Shown: piece after piece, positions 16,664-26,529 of the stretch | Layout: every line of letters begins with the position of its first letter | Position numbering within the stretch: the first letter of the stretch is position 1 | Virus record (IMG/VR): IMGVR_UViG_3300046028_002388 | Span: 1-42,428 of that record | DNA length: 42,428 bases | Reading direction: 5' to 3' (one strand) | Source of the DNA: a virus | Notes under the pieces: model-generated | Told to the model about the DNA's origin: nothing | Database searches by the model: none | What the model saw: only the letters and a program-made list of their open reading frames with translations | Translations under genes and position numbers: made by a program

Positions 16664-17080
16664 ATGCCATACGCTAAAGAAAAATATGAACTCCCATCTG
16701 GATTTACTGATCTAGGTGAGGAGGTAAAGCCAATGTCAATGCCAGAAATGGCAATGCCTAAAAGCGATTACCATTACCCATCCCTCTATTTTGAGAACGC
16801 AGAGGGTCTTAAAAACCTTCCTAAAGAGGGTACTGCTACCATCTACTTCCGAAAGACAATGGAGAAGGATGAGACTACCATGCGTGATGGCAAGACCGAA
16901 AAGCGTCACTGTGTTGAGTTGTGTATTTGTGGCATTAAATCCAATGGATCCTCCGAAATGGACATGGAAGACGAGATGGATGATGAAGAAGCTATCGACT
17001 CTGGACTAGAAGAAGCAGAATCTGCAAAACCAACAACTAAAATCGAGATTGAAATCGGTGGTGATGAAGAGGAAGATTAA
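16664..17080 (+). CDS. Acidic virion-type protein, function unknown
   Basis: 138 residues. The N-terminal half holds a beta-type core (YPSLYFENAEGLKNLPKEGT, then ATIYFRK); the C-terminal half contains CVELCICGIKS and a long acidic tail (about residues 105-138, mostly D and E). The pattern YPSLY...LP.EG.A.I.F+K is familiar from small proteins near phage capsid and neck genes. The acidic tail could bind basic partners or mimic DNA. It is followed after 5 nt by another small acidic protein. The role is not established. Confidence 0.55.
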   Translation: MPYAKEKYELPSGFTDLGEEVKPMSMPEMAMPKSDYHYPSLYFENAEGLKNLPKEGTATIYFRKTMEKDETTMRDGKTEKRHCVELCICGIKSNGSSEMDMEDEMDDEEAIDSGLEEAESAKPTTKIEIEIGGDEEED

Positions 17081-17085
17081 TTTAT

Positions 17086-17403
17086 ATGGCAAAACCAACA
17101 ACTGAGGCAGTAATGCCCGAACCTGCAATGGGAATGGATCTTCCCGAAGATATGAGCGGAATCCCTTCTCCAATGGCAGAAGAGGGTGCGGTCACCATTT
17201 CTGTTACTAAATCTAAGTTCGACGAATTGCATAGTATTGCCATGCAACTCGCTGGTGTGATTGATGCTCTTGCCGCTGACGTTGAGGGTCAAAAAGCCGC
17301 AACTGAATCGCTAGAAGGCAAAGCACCTGCCGCTGAAAATGCAGCAATGGCAAGCGAAGAAGATTTTCTGAATTCTATTGCGTCCGAAGGATCAATGCGC
17401 TAA
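17086..17403 (+). CDS. Small alanine/glutamate-rich virion-type protein
   Basis: 105 residues. The first about 45 are Pro/Met/Glu-rich and probably unstructured (EPAMGMDLPEDM), followed by a helical, possibly coiled segment (SKFDELHSIAMQLAGVIDAL). The end (EEDFLNSIASEGSMR) is charged. It lies directly before the tail adaptor gene. It could be a scaffold-like or head-tail joining helper. No family is recognised. Confidence 0.5.
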   Translation: MAKPTTEAVMPEPAMGMDLPEDMSGIPSPMAEEGAVTISVTKSKFDELHSIAMQLAGVIDALAADVEGQKAATESLEGKAPAAENAAMASEEDFLNSIASEGSMR

Positions 17404-17412
17404 TATCACGTC

Positions 17413-20400
17413 ATGTTTGTCGATCAAATCTTTGAGGAATGTGCGGAGATTTTAGGAACTACTGACGAGAAAAGAGTTTACCGCAAAATCACGCAAGCTG
17501 TCCAGACGCTTATGGAATCTGGGCATTGGATGCAATCTACTGCTGACGTGGATGTTTGCACTGGTTGGGATGGTTGTACTATCGCGCTTCCCCGTGGAAT
17601 AGACGTTCCCCTTGCGGTCAACGTAGATGGATCCCCAGTTTATTTCAGAAATCGTCTATTCCAATACCACGTTAACAAAGGTGGTAAATTCAACACTGTA
17701 GAATGGGCATGGGATGACCGAGGCTATGTAGCGACCCTGATGCAGATCATCCAACCCTCGCAGTTGGTTGCCATTGCCGAAAGCGAAAATGACGTAGGAA
17801 AAATCATTCGCGTTACTGGCACTGACTCCAACAATCGAGATCTTCGTAGCCAACTCAAAGACGGAACTGGTGTTGATGGTTTGCTCATTCCAATCCACTC
17901 GCAATCTGATTTTGCTTACGGAACGATTGCTCCTGACGATGCCACTATTCGCACCCGCGAGGTTGCTATAACCCCGATTAGCAAGTTTGCATCCGCAACC
18001 CCTCACACGCTCGATTCTGGTCAAGGAATGGCTATTACTGCGATTTCTGGCACTATCCCAGTCCCGCTTTCCAATGGTCAGACGTACTACATTGGGGTTC
18101 TGGATGCATTGACCATTCAAATCTACAACGATTCCCTCAACGCACAGGCAGGTAATTACCCACTTTCCCTCCAAAGTATAGTAGGAGCAGGGCCATTGAA
18201 ATTCCTAGACTCTAGGACTTCATTTGTCGTAACTGCTCTTCAATTCGCATCTGCTCCTACTATCGAAATAACAACGGCAAATCCAATCACATTTCCATCT
18301 GGGCAAACTTTGCCTATTGGATTGCGTTCTGGAGTTACATACTTTGGAAATCTGCTAGACGCAACGCACCTGCAAGTTTTTAGCTCGATCTCTGACGCAC
18401 AAGCAAATGTTAATGAAGTTCACACGACTGGATCAACTAACCCAATCAACGTCGATATCCGAAAAGAAATCGTTCCAGAGACAAAGTTGACATTCAGCAT
18501 CGATCATTTGCTTACCCAAGGTGATCAGGTGCAAGTCTTCACTTCTGGTGGAACGCTTCCACAACCTTTGTTGTCAAACCAAAACTACTTTGTTAATATT
18601 GTAGATACAAAAGCGGTTTCGATCCATACGACACAAGCGGACGCACTTGCATCTTCTCCTACTAATTTTGTAAATCCAATTAAGATCACATCGGCTGGAG
18701 TTGGTACGATTTCACTCATTAAGTTAATCCCAGCATCTGCTGTGGCAGGTGAAGCTAGCCAGATTACCGCACCGGGTCTTTCCATTGCGTCACCATCTGG
18801 ATCTGGAGCAAACTTCACTCCTATCGTAGTTGGAAGCGTTACCTCTGTTAATTTGTCTGATCAAGGATCTGGATACACTGCCGATCCTACAGTAACATTT
18901 TCCGCTCCTCCAGCACCTCCCTTGGGAAGCACGATTTCCGTTAGTACTGCGACTGGATATGCTATTCGCAATTCTATTACATACCAGTTGTCATCGATTG
19001 TGATCGATAACCCCGGATTCGGATACACAACCGCACCTTCTGTAACAATTTCCGCTCCTCCTGTATCTCCATTAATTAACATTACATCAATGGTTACAAA
19101 TGGTATTACAGTTACTGTTAATACATCTGGAACTCATAGCTATAGAACGGGTGATTCAGTTACAATATCTGGAGCAGATCAAGCAGCTTACAATGGAGAT
19201 TTCGTTGTAACAGTATTAAGTTCTACATCATTTACATATCAGCTTATTACTGAAATCGGACAAACAGTTTCAGTCACTACTTTAACTAGAGTATCTACAA
19301 CCGCAACTGGAACAACATCTGCGGCACATGGGTTTACTGCTGGTCAGGTTATTGCAATTAGTGGTGCTAATCCTGATGGATACAATGGAAATAAAACGCT
19401 ATTAACCGCATCTGGTTCAACATTCACATACACTGTTTCATCTAGCCTAACAACACCTGCAACGGGAACCATTGAAGCGTTTTCTTCTCCAGCAACTGGA
19501 ACATTAAAGGTTAAACTTAAAACAGGCACTCAAGCGGTTGCAAATGCTACCATTCAAACTTCGTTTGTTATTGGATTCACTCAAATTTCTGGAGGTTCTG
19601 GATATGTAAATGCTCCGCAGGTTGAAATAACTGGTGGTGGTGGTTCTGGAGCAACTGCAACAGCAAACATTGCAGGTGGAGTTGTAACTTCACTTAATGT
19701 TGTAACAAGTGGCACTGGATACACAACTCCACCGACAATATCAATCACACCATCCACTGGAGTGTTCGTTCAGTTTTCTTCGACTGGCACACTTCCATCC
19801 CCATTGCTTTCTGGAACATCTTATAGGGCAGAAACTCCATTAAACTCGTCCACTGGAGTTTTCACTGTTAAGAACGCTGATTTCAGCAAGATTAACATTA
19901 CCTCTTCTGCAACTGGAACATTCTATGTTGTACTATCTCGCGTGTTTGGAGTTTCATTTACTAACAAGTGGCTAGGTGATTTCACTAATTTAACCACCCC
20001 ATCAACCATTTATTGGGGAACGGACTATTTATTGCCAACAACCAGTCCTGCGATTGATAATGGTTCAACTCCCGCATATTTGAATGTATCATCTACATCG
20101 GTTGCTAGGGCATATACTTCATCGGTAGATGCCAGTGCTGGTGGAACAACTGGTCAAATTAATGTGGTGTCATTTGGAACTGGTCAATCATACTACGCAA
20201 AACGATTCTCCGTTTCTCCGCTTCCATACAACAATCTAATCCAGCCATCTTCCGTGCAATTCTTGCAGGAAAATGAGACTGTTAAATTCTCTACAAGCGG
20301 AGTTTTACCATCTCCATTGGTTGCTGGAACGGACTACCAAGTTAGGGTGATTGGTGATAGCGTTAATGTGTATTCTGCATCAGTTCTGGTTCCAATCACA

Positions 20401-21153
20401 ACCCCCGGCACTGGTCAATTGTCCCTAGATATCCAACGCACATTTACGGCATCCCCATCCACCAGCATCATTGCTGACGCTTCGCTTTACACTACGGGTC
20501 AATCTGTTACTGTACGAGCCGATTCAGGTGATGTACTTCCATCTGGTCTTGTGGCAGGAACGACATACTTTGTTCGTCGAATCGACAACGATGAGTTTGA
20601 ATTGTACACTACCAAGTCACAATCTCAGAACCTAACTAGCACAACTGGCAGGATTTCATTTTTGACAAGCGGACTTTCCACGGACAGCAAGTTCTTCGTC
20701 GATGCAATTCAAGATCCAACCTTGGTCAAGAGTGTTGCTAATATTCAAAAACCAATAACGGATGGGTTTGTTAGTTTGTATGCAATGGACTACGGACGCA
20801 GCAACGATTTGACATTGATTGGTCAATACCATCCACAAGAAGTCAATCCGCAGTACCGCAGGATTCGCATTGGAAAACCATGCGCGTGGGTAAGAATTGC
20901 CTATCGCATTAAGCCTCCAGTTATCACTTCAAAGTACGACTTTATCCCGATTGAGCATACACGCGCAATCATCACTGCTGTACACGCTTGTGATCTTGAG
21001 GACAAGGACTTTGCTGAACAGGCATTGCGTTACTGGGGCTTTTCTTTGGCATACCTGAAGAATCAGCAAGAACACCAAGATGGTCACGCTTTTGTTCCAC
21101 CACAAATTAATGATTTGACCTATGGTGATGGAACTGATCCAGTTATGTTCTAG
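17413..21153 (+). CDS. Tail adaptor (gp4/tubular protein A-like) with a very large repetitive insertion
   Basis: 1246 residues. The first about 110 ([20 protein letters not shown]..., [12 protein letters not shown]) and the last about 130 ([38 protein letters not shown]) look like the two parts of a small helical head-tail adaptor of podoviruses, which is usually about 200 residues. Between them lie about 950 residues of beta repeats of three kinds: LPxPL.(S/A)GTxY.V units (near 18062, 18310, 18556, 19792, 20310 and 20539), SGYT..PxVT units (near 18868, 19021, 19600 and 19712) and [12 protein letters not shown]..GYNG units (near 19150 and 19339). It precedes the nozzle gene, as in T7-like tails. 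The insertion probably decorates the tail collar or binds host surface. Confidence 0.7.
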   Translation: MFVDQIFEECAEILGTTDEKRVYRKITQAVQTLMESGHWMQSTADVDVCTGWDGCTIALPRGIDVPLAVNVDGSPVYFRNRLFQYHVNKGGKFNTVEWAWDDRGYVATLMQIIQPSQLVAIAESENDVGKIIRVTGTDSNNRDLRSQLKDGTGVDGLLIPIHSQSDFAYGTIAPDDATIRTREVAITPISKFASATPHTLDSGQGMAITAISGTIPVPLSNGQTYYIGVLDALTIQIYNDSLNAQAGNYPLSLQSIVGAGPLKFLDSRTSFVVTALQFASAPTIEITTANPITFPSGQTLPIGLRSGVTYFGNLLDATHLQVFSSISDAQANVNEVHTTGSTNPINVDIRKEIVPETKLTFSIDHLLTQGDQVQVFTSGGTLPQPLLSNQNYFVNIVDTKAVSIHTTQADALASSPTNFVNPIKITSAGVGTISLIKLIPASAVAGEASQITAPGLSIASPSGSGANFTPIVVGSVTSVNLSDQGSGYTADPTVTFSAPPAPPLGSTISVSTATGYAIRNSITYQLSSIVIDNPGFGYTTAPSVTISAPPVSPLINITSMVTNGITVTVNTSGTHSYRTGDSVTISGADQAAYNGDFVVTVLSSTSFTYQLITEIGQTVSVTTLTRVSTTATGTTSAAHGFTAGQVIAISGANPDGYNGNKTLLTASGSTFTYTVSSSLTTPATGTIEAFSSPATGTLKVKLKTGTQAVANATIQTSFVIGFTQISGGSGYVNAPQVEITGGGGSGATATANIAGGVVTSLNVVTSGTGYTTPPTISITPSTGVFVQFSSTGTLPSPLLSGTSYRAETPLNSSTGVFTVKNADFSKINITSSATGTFYVVLSRVFGVSFTNKWLGDFTNLTTPSTIYWGTDYLLPTTSPAIDNGSTPAYLNVSSTSVARAYTSSVDASAGGTTGQINVVSFGTGQSYYAKRFSVSPLPYNNLIQPSSVQFLQENETVKFSTSGVLPSPLVAGTDYQVRVIGDSVNVYSASVLVPITTPGTGQLSLDIQRTFTASPSTSIIADASLYTTGQSVTVRADSGDVLPSGLVAGTTYFVRRIDNDEFELYTTKSQSQNLTSTTGRISFLTSGLSTDSKFFVDAIQDPTLVKSVANIQKPITDGFVSLYAMDYGRSNDLTLIGQYHPQEVNPQYRRIRIGKPCAWVRIAYRIKPPVITSKYDFIPIEHTRAIITAVHACDLEDKDFAEQALRYWGFSLAYLKNQQEHQDGHAFVPPQINDLTYGDGTDPVMF

Positions 21154-21155
21154 CA

Positions 21156-23294
21156 ATGAAAAGTGAAAACATTACATCAGGAAGACTTAAAAAAGTCTCA
21201 ACAGGATGGATTCAAGGAGTAAATTCCGTTCGCAATCCTTGGTCATTGCCTGAGAACCAATTCAAGTGGGGGGTTAATGTAACTGTCCGTGGAGGTATCG
21301 TGCAAACAAGGCCGGGGCATAAAATGCAACTCTCCCTTCCCGCTGGCAACTTCCAAGGTGGTGTTTTGTTTTCCTCTAACAAGCAAAAAGAAGCGGCACT
21401 CACACAAGATCGAGATGGAGTAATTACAACAACTCCAGCTAAAATCTTCGACGTGGATGGAAATGGTGTTGTTGCAAGCGAGTTGTCTTACATGGTTTTT
21501 GCTGTAAACGGAAACGTCTACTTCTCTCCATTTCCTCTAGTGCAGCCAAGCAACTGGGAAGATTATCGTCTGAAAAACATTTCGATGTCACCAGACGTTG
21601 ATCAGTTCGTATTTGCACTTGCCACACGTTCAGCAAACCTATCGACTGGCTCTCAAGAATTCGCTACACCAGCGCATCGAATTGTGATGATCCAAGACGG
21701 CATTTCATACCCTTCGTACTGGGATGGTGCTGATAAGGCAGGTGTTCAACTTTCCACGATTCCCGTGGGATACTGGATGGCATACTCTGGAAACAGAATG
21801 TGGATTTCTGATAAAAATATCGTGCTTGCATCCGATTTAGGTGATCCAACCTCATTCCAAGAACGTACAACTGGCACTTCCCGTGGTGACTTTAGCTTTT
21901 CACGTCCGATTACTGGCATGACAAGTTATGTTGGGCAAGATACATCAACACGTTTAATCGTATTTACTGATCGTTCTACCTTCCAGCTTAAATCGGGTAT
22001 CCTTGATCGAGATCAATGGGTAACAACTGAAAACTTCCAATCTACCTTGTATCCAACTGTTGGTTGCGTTGCAGGAAAATCAATCGCTTTCCAAGCAGGT
22101 CAAATGTGGTGGTATAGCCAAGGTGGTCTGATGACAGGTGATAGTGCAGCGACAGTGTATCTGTCCTCGCAGGTGCTGTATAAAGATGTTGAGATGGCAA
22201 GGGCTAAAAGATTGATGGCATCAGACCCAACCAAGATTTGTGCCACGGGTTTCGAGAACTACTTGCTCTATTCTATCCCTTACTTGCAGACATTAAATTC
22301 AGACACGATGGTAATGGACTATGCTGCCGCTTCCGAATGGGGCAGTGGGGAAAGCAGGTTCCCAGCATGGGCTGGAGTTTGGACAGGAACTCGTCCAGTT
22401 GAATGGACTACAGGTGTTGTTGACGGGCAGTCTCGATGCTTCCATTTTTCTGTGGATTACGCAGCAACAAACGATGGTTCATTCAACCACCTATGGGAAT
22501 CATTCCAACCAGAACGAGTGGATTCTTACCTTCAAATCAATCCAGACAAAACAACAACGACACTTTACAATCGCATTTACTCGCAGTTTGAAACTCCATT
22601 GCTTGGTGATGAGATGGATTTAAAGAAGTTTGTCTATGCTGAGATTGAATCTACGCAGATTGGTGGCACAGTTGACCTAAAAGTGTCATATAGGGGCAGC
22701 AAGGGATCGTACAACTCAATCCTAGAGAAACGCATTCTGGCAGTCACTGCTGACTACCAGTGGGAAAATACACCATACGAATCGGAGATTAAGAATCTAG
22801 GGTTTTTGAATTCGCAATATCGAAGACTTACAACTGAATCCACTCAACGCAATTCGCTTGTTTCAACGTGCGAGTCATATCTGACAGATGATGTCGATAA
22901 AGCATTCTCGCTATTAATCGAGTGGTGCGGTGAATTCGGAGTGGAAATTGTTCGACTCTTCATGGATCCTTGGCAGGAAAAATCAACTGGTGTTCCACAG
23001 GGAGATGAGACGCAATCGTGCGTTGTTGCTCAGACTGGTGAAACCCTGTCGATTGATTTGCTTCCGAACCCATACGAGCAACAATCACCAAACGACAACT
23101 CATATAGCGCGAAGGTTTGGAAGACAGTAACGCTGATCTGTAACGCTGATCCTACAAAATCGATTTCGGCTACGGCATCGGCAACATTCTTGTCTTACAT
23201 CAGTTTTGAACACGCTCAAGAGGAAGCAGGAGTGCTTGCAATGCAATCCGCAACCTCCGCTGCTCAACAATTTAAAGCGCAGAACCCTTGTTAA
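21156..23294 (+). CDS. Tail nozzle protein (beta-propeller, tubular protein B-like)
   Basis: 712 residues. The N-terminal part (GWIQGVNSVRNPWSLPENQF, NVTVRGGIVQTRPG) is the typical opening of podovirus tail-nozzle proteins. The middle has repeated strands with aromatic pairs (YPSYWDG, NRMWISD, LIVFTDRSTFQL, VGCVAGKSIAFQAGQMWWYS), consistent with a propeller. The C-terminal about 150 residues carry several Cys (STCESYLTDD, LIEWCGEF, QSCVVAQ) and an Ala/Gln helix. ATG 21156 follows the adaptor stop by 2 nt. It should form the tail tube tip through which DNA passes. Confidence 0.75.
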   Translation: MKSENITSGRLKKVSTGWIQGVNSVRNPWSLPENQFKWGVNVTVRGGIVQTRPGHKMQLSLPAGNFQGGVLFSSNKQKEAALTQDRDGVITTTPAKIFDVDGNGVVASELSYMVFAVNGNVYFSPFPLVQPSNWEDYRLKNISMSPDVDQFVFALATRSANLSTGSQEFATPAHRIVMIQDGISYPSYWDGADKAGVQLSTIPVGYWMAYSGNRMWISDKNIVLASDLGDPTSFQERTTGTSRGDFSFSRPITGMTSYVGQDTSTRLIVFTDRSTFQLKSGILDRDQWVTTENFQSTLYPTVGCVAGKSIAFQAGQMWWYSQGGLMTGDSAATVYLSSQVLYKDVEMARAKRLMASDPTKICATGFENYLLYSIPYLQTLNSDTMVMDYAAASEWGSGESRFPAWAGVWTGTRPVEWTTGVVDGQSRCFHFSVDYAATNDGSFNHLWESFQPERVDSYLQINPDKTTTTLYNRIYSQFETPLLGDEMDLKKFVYAEIESTQIGGTVDLKVSYRGSKGSYNSILEKRILAVTADYQWENTPYESEIKNLGFLNSQYRRLTTESTQRNSLVSTCESYLTDDVDKAFSLLIEWCGEFGVEIVRLFMDPWQEKSTGVPQGDETQSCVVAQTGETLSIDLLPNPYEQQSPNDNSYSAKVWKTVTLICNADPTKSISATASATFLSYISFEHAQEEAGVLAMQSATSAAQQFKAQNPC

Positions 23295-23295
23295 T

Positions 23296-23550
23296 ATGCC
23301 AAGCATCACCACAGCAACCAAAGAGGTCACTAGCTTCCCAAACAAGTTCATCTCCCCATTCGGTGATGATCCCGTGGTTCCACTTTACTCGTCAATCCCA
23401 TTCACGACTGGTCAAAATAATTGCTTGCCATGCGCGGTGTGCGGTAGTAACTCTACTCGCAACAATATTCTGAAGGCACAAGCTGACAGATTTGCTAACT
23501 ATACACAAACCATAGCCAATCCAGATGACATTCTGGTTGGATTTAATTAA
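23296..23550 (+). CDS. Small Cys-containing protein, function unknown
   Basis: 84 residues. I choose ATG 23296, just after the nozzle stop; a longer frame from 23206 would overlap the nozzle by 90 nt. The centre carries CLPCAVC, two overlapping C-x2-C pairs that could bind metal or form a disulfide. The C-terminal region is helical (NNILKAQADRFANYTQTIAN). It lies between nozzle and ejection-type genes, so it may be a minor tail protein. Confidence 0.5.
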   Translation: MPSITTATKEVTSFPNKFISPFGDDPVVPLYSSIPFTTGQNNCLPCAVCGSNSTRNNILKAQADRFANYTQTIANPDDILVGFN

Positions 23551-23555
23551 TACAT

Positions 23556-23936
23556 ATGAGGCCACAAATTGAATATAAACTTGTTCAAAAAGGAACTAAT
23601 GAATTCTTGGAACTTGTTGATTTTGCTGAAGAATTCGATCATAAGATCATAGAGCATCCTAATATTAATGTTTATGCACATTATCGTGATGGTGTGCTAT
23701 TTGGATATTCTGATCATGTTTTTATGCCAACTGTGTATCCAGCATTTCACCCTAAGTATACAAGACCACAGGATGTTATACAGGTGATGAGCGATTGGAA
23801 AGCGCACTCGCAACTCTCAAACTCACCGGGGTACATTGGTGTACCTTTAATCGATGAACGACCTAACTTTACAAACGAAATAATCCAAAAATTAGGGTTG
23901 ACTCCTCTCAAAAGAGAAGTTTACTCTTTAACTTAA
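23556..23936 (+). CDS. Hypothetical protein, possibly acetyltransferase-like
   Basis: 126 residues, 5 nt after the preceding stop. The sequence mixes helices (FLELVDFAEEFDHKI) and strands (NINVYAHYRDGVLFGYSDHV), ending in LGLTPLKREVYSL, which recalls the last strand and helix of GNAT folds, but the acetyl-CoA-binding R/Q-x-x-G-x-G/A loop is not visible. The assignment is weak. The context is a tail/ejection cluster. Confidence 0.4.
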   Translation: MRPQIEYKLVQKGTNEFLELVDFAEEFDHKIIEHPNINVYAHYRDGVLFGYSDHVFMPTVYPAFHPKYTRPQDVIQVMSDWKAHSQLSNSPGYIGVPLIDERPNFTNEIIQKLGLTPLKREVYSLT

Positions 23937-23944
23937 TTAAACTT

Positions 23945-24757
23945 ATGGGTGGACAAACATACAAACCAGCAATTCAAAAGCCTAGACCTGATCTTAACAT
24001 GATGATGGCATCTGAGGCAAACAAGGGAATGTATGGTGGTCTTGCTTCTCAAGGCAGACTATTTGAAATGGCTACCCAGTTAAAGCCAATTGAGCAAACA
24101 TTTGATCCATCTGCGGTATCTAAACAATCTTTTGAATTAGGCATCGAAAATGCCAATCGCGCACGTCAATTTGAAGAGTCGGTGGATCCAGCAACAGCAA
24201 GGATGCGAGCAGGAATGAGTGAGACTGTTGAGAAGCTAACCTCACCTGAGAGTTGGCAAGATAAGCTGGGGCAGTGGGCAAAGACAAAAGGATTGGCCCA
24301 AATGATGGGTACTGGAATCGACATGGGATCCACCATCGGCAAGTCTGCAATGTTTGATCAATCCACGGCACAGGGTAGACAGATTGCTTTGGAAGACTTG
24401 GCACTGCGTCAAAAGTATCTCGATGCAACTCAAATGCAGGGTGGAATTGACCCCGGCTCATTGGTTGCGGCCCAACAAGCAGCGAAAGGCCAGAACCAAC
24501 AGAGTCTCCAAGAGTGGCAACGTGGTGTCCTCTATGGAGCGCAAGGACTTGGACAAACAGCACAGGACGCAATTAACCGCTCAATGGGTAACATCCAGTC
24601 TGCTCACACCGCCAATGTTGCTGACACTCAGAACTATAATAACATGATGAACCAAGTCATGGCCCAAAACGCGCAAAGCAAAAATGCCGCAATGGGATCT
24701 TGGATTACTGGTGGTGGTGCAGTTGCTGGTGCGGCTACTGCTGCAATTATTATTTGA
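23945..24757 (+). CDS. Ejection-type internal virion protein (MGG family, 1)
   Basis: 270 residues, starting MGGQ, rich in A, Q, G and M, with long amphipathic stretches (RARQFEESVDPATARMRAGM, AALQ-type helices) and a glycine/alanine hydrophobic tail (SWITGGGAVAGAATAAIII) that could insert in a membrane. Such proteins are typical of internal, ejected proteins of podoviruses. Two more genes nearby (25604, 26530) start MGG and share this composition. Its stop overlaps the start of the ATP-pyrophosphatase gene (TGATG). Confidence 0.6.
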   Translation: MGGQTYKPAIQKPRPDLNMMMASEANKGMYGGLASQGRLFEMATQLKPIEQTFDPSAVSKQSFELGIENANRARQFEESVDPATARMRAGMSETVEKLTSPESWQDKLGQWAKTKGLAQMMGTGIDMGSTIGKSAMFDQSTAQGRQIALEDLALRQKYLDATQMQGGIDPGSLVAAQQAAKGQNQQSLQEWQRGVLYGAQGLGQTAQDAINRSMGNIQSAHTANVADTQNYNNMMNQVMAQNAQSKNAAMGSWITGGGAVAGAATAAIII

Positions 24758-25599
24758 TGAAAAACCTAATACATAAAACAATCGATAAAGCAGTTAATTG
24801 GAACAAACAATGGCCGAATTCGGTCATCTTTTGGTCTGGTGGAAAGGATTCAACTGTCCTTTTGCATTTTCTAAAATTCAAATGTGGAATTGATCTTCCC
24901 GTTGTTCAGTTTAGACAACCTAAATTCCGCGAAAGATATGCATATTCAGATAAGCTAATTAAAGATTGGCAATTATCTGTATATGAATACCCAGCATTAA
25001 AATATGGTCTTTCTGATGGGCCTGATGTAGAAACTGGTGAGGTTAGATTTGATTTACTTCATTATTTCCCTTGGGGTAATAATAACATAGTTCTATCTTT
25101 GGGAACTGAACGTCCTAAAGCAAACGAGCCATTTATGTGCGGTGTTGATGACTTTCTAATGCGTCCAACTGGAACATTTAATTTTCCGTGGAATGCAGTG
25201 TGGATCGGAACTAAATATACTGACACAGACTTGATTAAAGGTCATGTTCCATTGGCACAAGACATTCGTCACGTCGATGGAAGTCCAGTGTCACTCTACT
25301 TGCTAAAAGATTGGACTGACGAAGATGTTTACGAGTATCTAGAGACAAACAACGTAAAACCAGATCCAACACGATATGTCAAAGGCAAGCACGGATGGAT
25401 GAATAACCCAGACAAGTCACTCAATGCTGACTTCTATCCTGTCTGCCTTAATTGCGTTGATCGGCATCAAGGCCCACACGTCGATTGTCCAAAGCTAAAG
25501 GCAAAGATCACGAATATTTCACATCTAGCACCTTACGATGATATCGTAATACCAGACTTAGGATTTAAACCAGTAACTTGGAACAACAAAATAGAATAA
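24757..25599 (+). CDS. PAPS reductase-like ATP pyrophosphatase (SGGKDST)
   Basis: 280 residues from ATG 24757; an upstream in-frame start at 24700 would add 19 Trp/Cys-rich residues read out of the previous gene and is rejected. SGGKDST (27-33) is the PP-loop of adenylyl-sulfate/PAPS reductase-type enzymes, and LLKDWTDEDVYEYL (182-195) is the conserved segment of that family. Cys230, Cys233 and Cys244 (CLNC...C) could bind Fe-S or metal. Family members reduce PAPS or activate substrates for sulfur transfer, as in DndC-type DNA phosphorothioation. No other dnd gene is visible here. The location between ejection-type genes is unusual. Confidence 0.8.
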   Translation: MKNLIHKTIDKAVNWNKQWPNSVIFWSGGKDSTVLLHFLKFKCGIDLPVVQFRQPKFRERYAYSDKLIKDWQLSVYEYPALKYGLSDGPDVETGEVRFDLLHYFPWGNNNIVLSLGTERPKANEPFMCGVDDFLMRPTGTFNFPWNAVWIGTKYTDTDLIKGHVPLAQDIRHVDGSPVSLYLLKDWTDEDVYEYLETNNVKPDPTRYVKGKHGWMNNPDKSLNADFYPVCLNCVDRHQGPHVDCPKLKAKITNISHLAPYDDIVIPDLGFKPVTWNNKIE

Positions 25600-25603
25600 C
25601 ATT

Positions 25604-26182
25604 ATGGGTGGATCACAATCAGCAAACGCAACAGGGGCAGCATCAACACCAGTGGCAAACAGTCAATTCGGTGGACTTCTTGGTAGTGCATCGAATGCAA
25701 TTGGTCGATCTGGTGATACAATGCAAAATCTATTTTCTGGCAAGTTAGGAACTGGAGCGCAACCTCGTCCAGACTACAATCCACAAAAGCAACAACAGAA
25801 CCAAATGGGTGATGCTATAAAAGACGCTTTTGGAAAGGTTGGTCAAGCGGCAGCATCCCCGTATGATCGTGCTGCTAAATCGCAGTCTGATTCCGCTTCA
25901 GCGTGGTCTGCCATGCAGCGTGGAAGTGGTGACGGAAGTGGCAGTCTTGGTTTTTCATCGATGGGTGGATACGATGTACCAGAGGCTGGTGATGAAAAAG
26001 TATCGCAAGGATGGGCAGATGCATTTAAGTCCGTTGGAACTGCTGCAATTGGTGCTTTGGGATCTGCTGGTGGTACTGGTGGATTTGGATCACAAGCAGA
26101 AATGCTAAAACATACTGCACCCGGAACAACTGGATCATTTAATGCTGGAATGGGATGGGTTCCCCGTGCTACCCGTGCTTAA
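25604..26182 (+). CDS. Ejection-type internal virion protein (MGG family, 2)
   Basis: 192 residues beginning MGGSQSANATGAAS. Gly, Ser, Ala and Gln dominate, with low-complexity stretches (QKQQQNQMGDAIKDAFGKVG, GSGDGSGSLGFSSMGG). It has no enzyme motif. It follows the PAPS-reductase-like gene after 4 nt and overlaps the next gene by 1 nt. The composition and position suggest a minor internal virion protein. Confidence 0.55.
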   Translation: MGGSQSANATGAASTPVANSQFGGLLGSASNAIGRSGDTMQNLFSGKLGTGAQPRPDYNPQKQQQNQMGDAIKDAFGKVGQAAASPYDRAAKSQSDSASAWSAMQRGSGDGSGSLGFSSMGGYDVPEAGDEKVSQGWADAFKSVGTAAIGALGSAGGTGGFGSQAEMLKHTAPGTTGSFNAGMGWVPRATRA

Positions 26183-26466
26183 TGGACGATGAATACGACT
26201 GCGAAAAGTGCGGTGCTTGTTGTTGCTTCAAATGGTCATGGCCTGTGTTGCGACGAGATCGATCTGATGCGACTGGTATTCCGAAAGAGATGCAAAGGGA
26301 AGACTACCCGTTAATGAAAACGACTGACTCTCGATGCGTTGCCTTGGACGGAAAAGTTGGTGAGAAAGTGTGCTGTATGATCTATGCAGACAGACCGAAT
26401 TCTTGCAGACAATTCCAACCGGGGTCTGATTTGTGCAAAGAAGCGAGAAAGAAATTGACAATTTGA
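26182..26466 (+). CDS. YkgJ-like cysteine-cluster protein
   Basis: 94 residues from ATG 26182, overlapping the preceding stop (TAATGG); an in-frame ATG at 26155 lies inside the neighbour. The motif C7-x2-C10-x2-C13-C14-C15, followed by C52, C64-C65, IYADRPNSCRQF (67-78) and C85, matches the CxxCxxCC family (YkgJ, UPF0153), thought to bind zinc or iron. The end of the gene holds the TTGACA at 26455. It is interleaved with ejection-type genes, which is not a usual place for a metal-binding protein. Confidence 0.75.
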   Translation: MDDEYDCEKCGACCCFKWSWPVLRRDRSDATGIPKEMQREDYPLMKTTDSRCVALDGKVGEKVCCMIYADRPNSCRQFQPGSDLCKEARKKLTI

Positions 26467-26481
26467 AATATTAAATGTATT
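26455..26481 (+). promoter_or_regulatory. Candidate promoter before the third MGG gene
   Basis: TTGACA at 26455-26460 lies in the last codons of the cysteine-cluster gene. TGTATT at 26476-26481 (15-nt spacer) resembles TGTAAT at 9591, which has the same spacing. The AT-rich leader ends in a good ribosome binding site (AAGGAG at 26517-26522). Confidence 0.35.
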
Positions 26482-26529
26482 TCACTAACAACAACCAAAC
26501 AATTAACATTAAAATTAAGGAGTAATATT

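Noticed and set aside
24700-24756. N-terminal extension of the PAPS-reductase-like gene
   Set aside because: The extra 19 residues are Trp/Cys-rich and come from the out-of-frame 3' end of the preceding gene; ATG 24757 in a TGATG overlap is the natural start.
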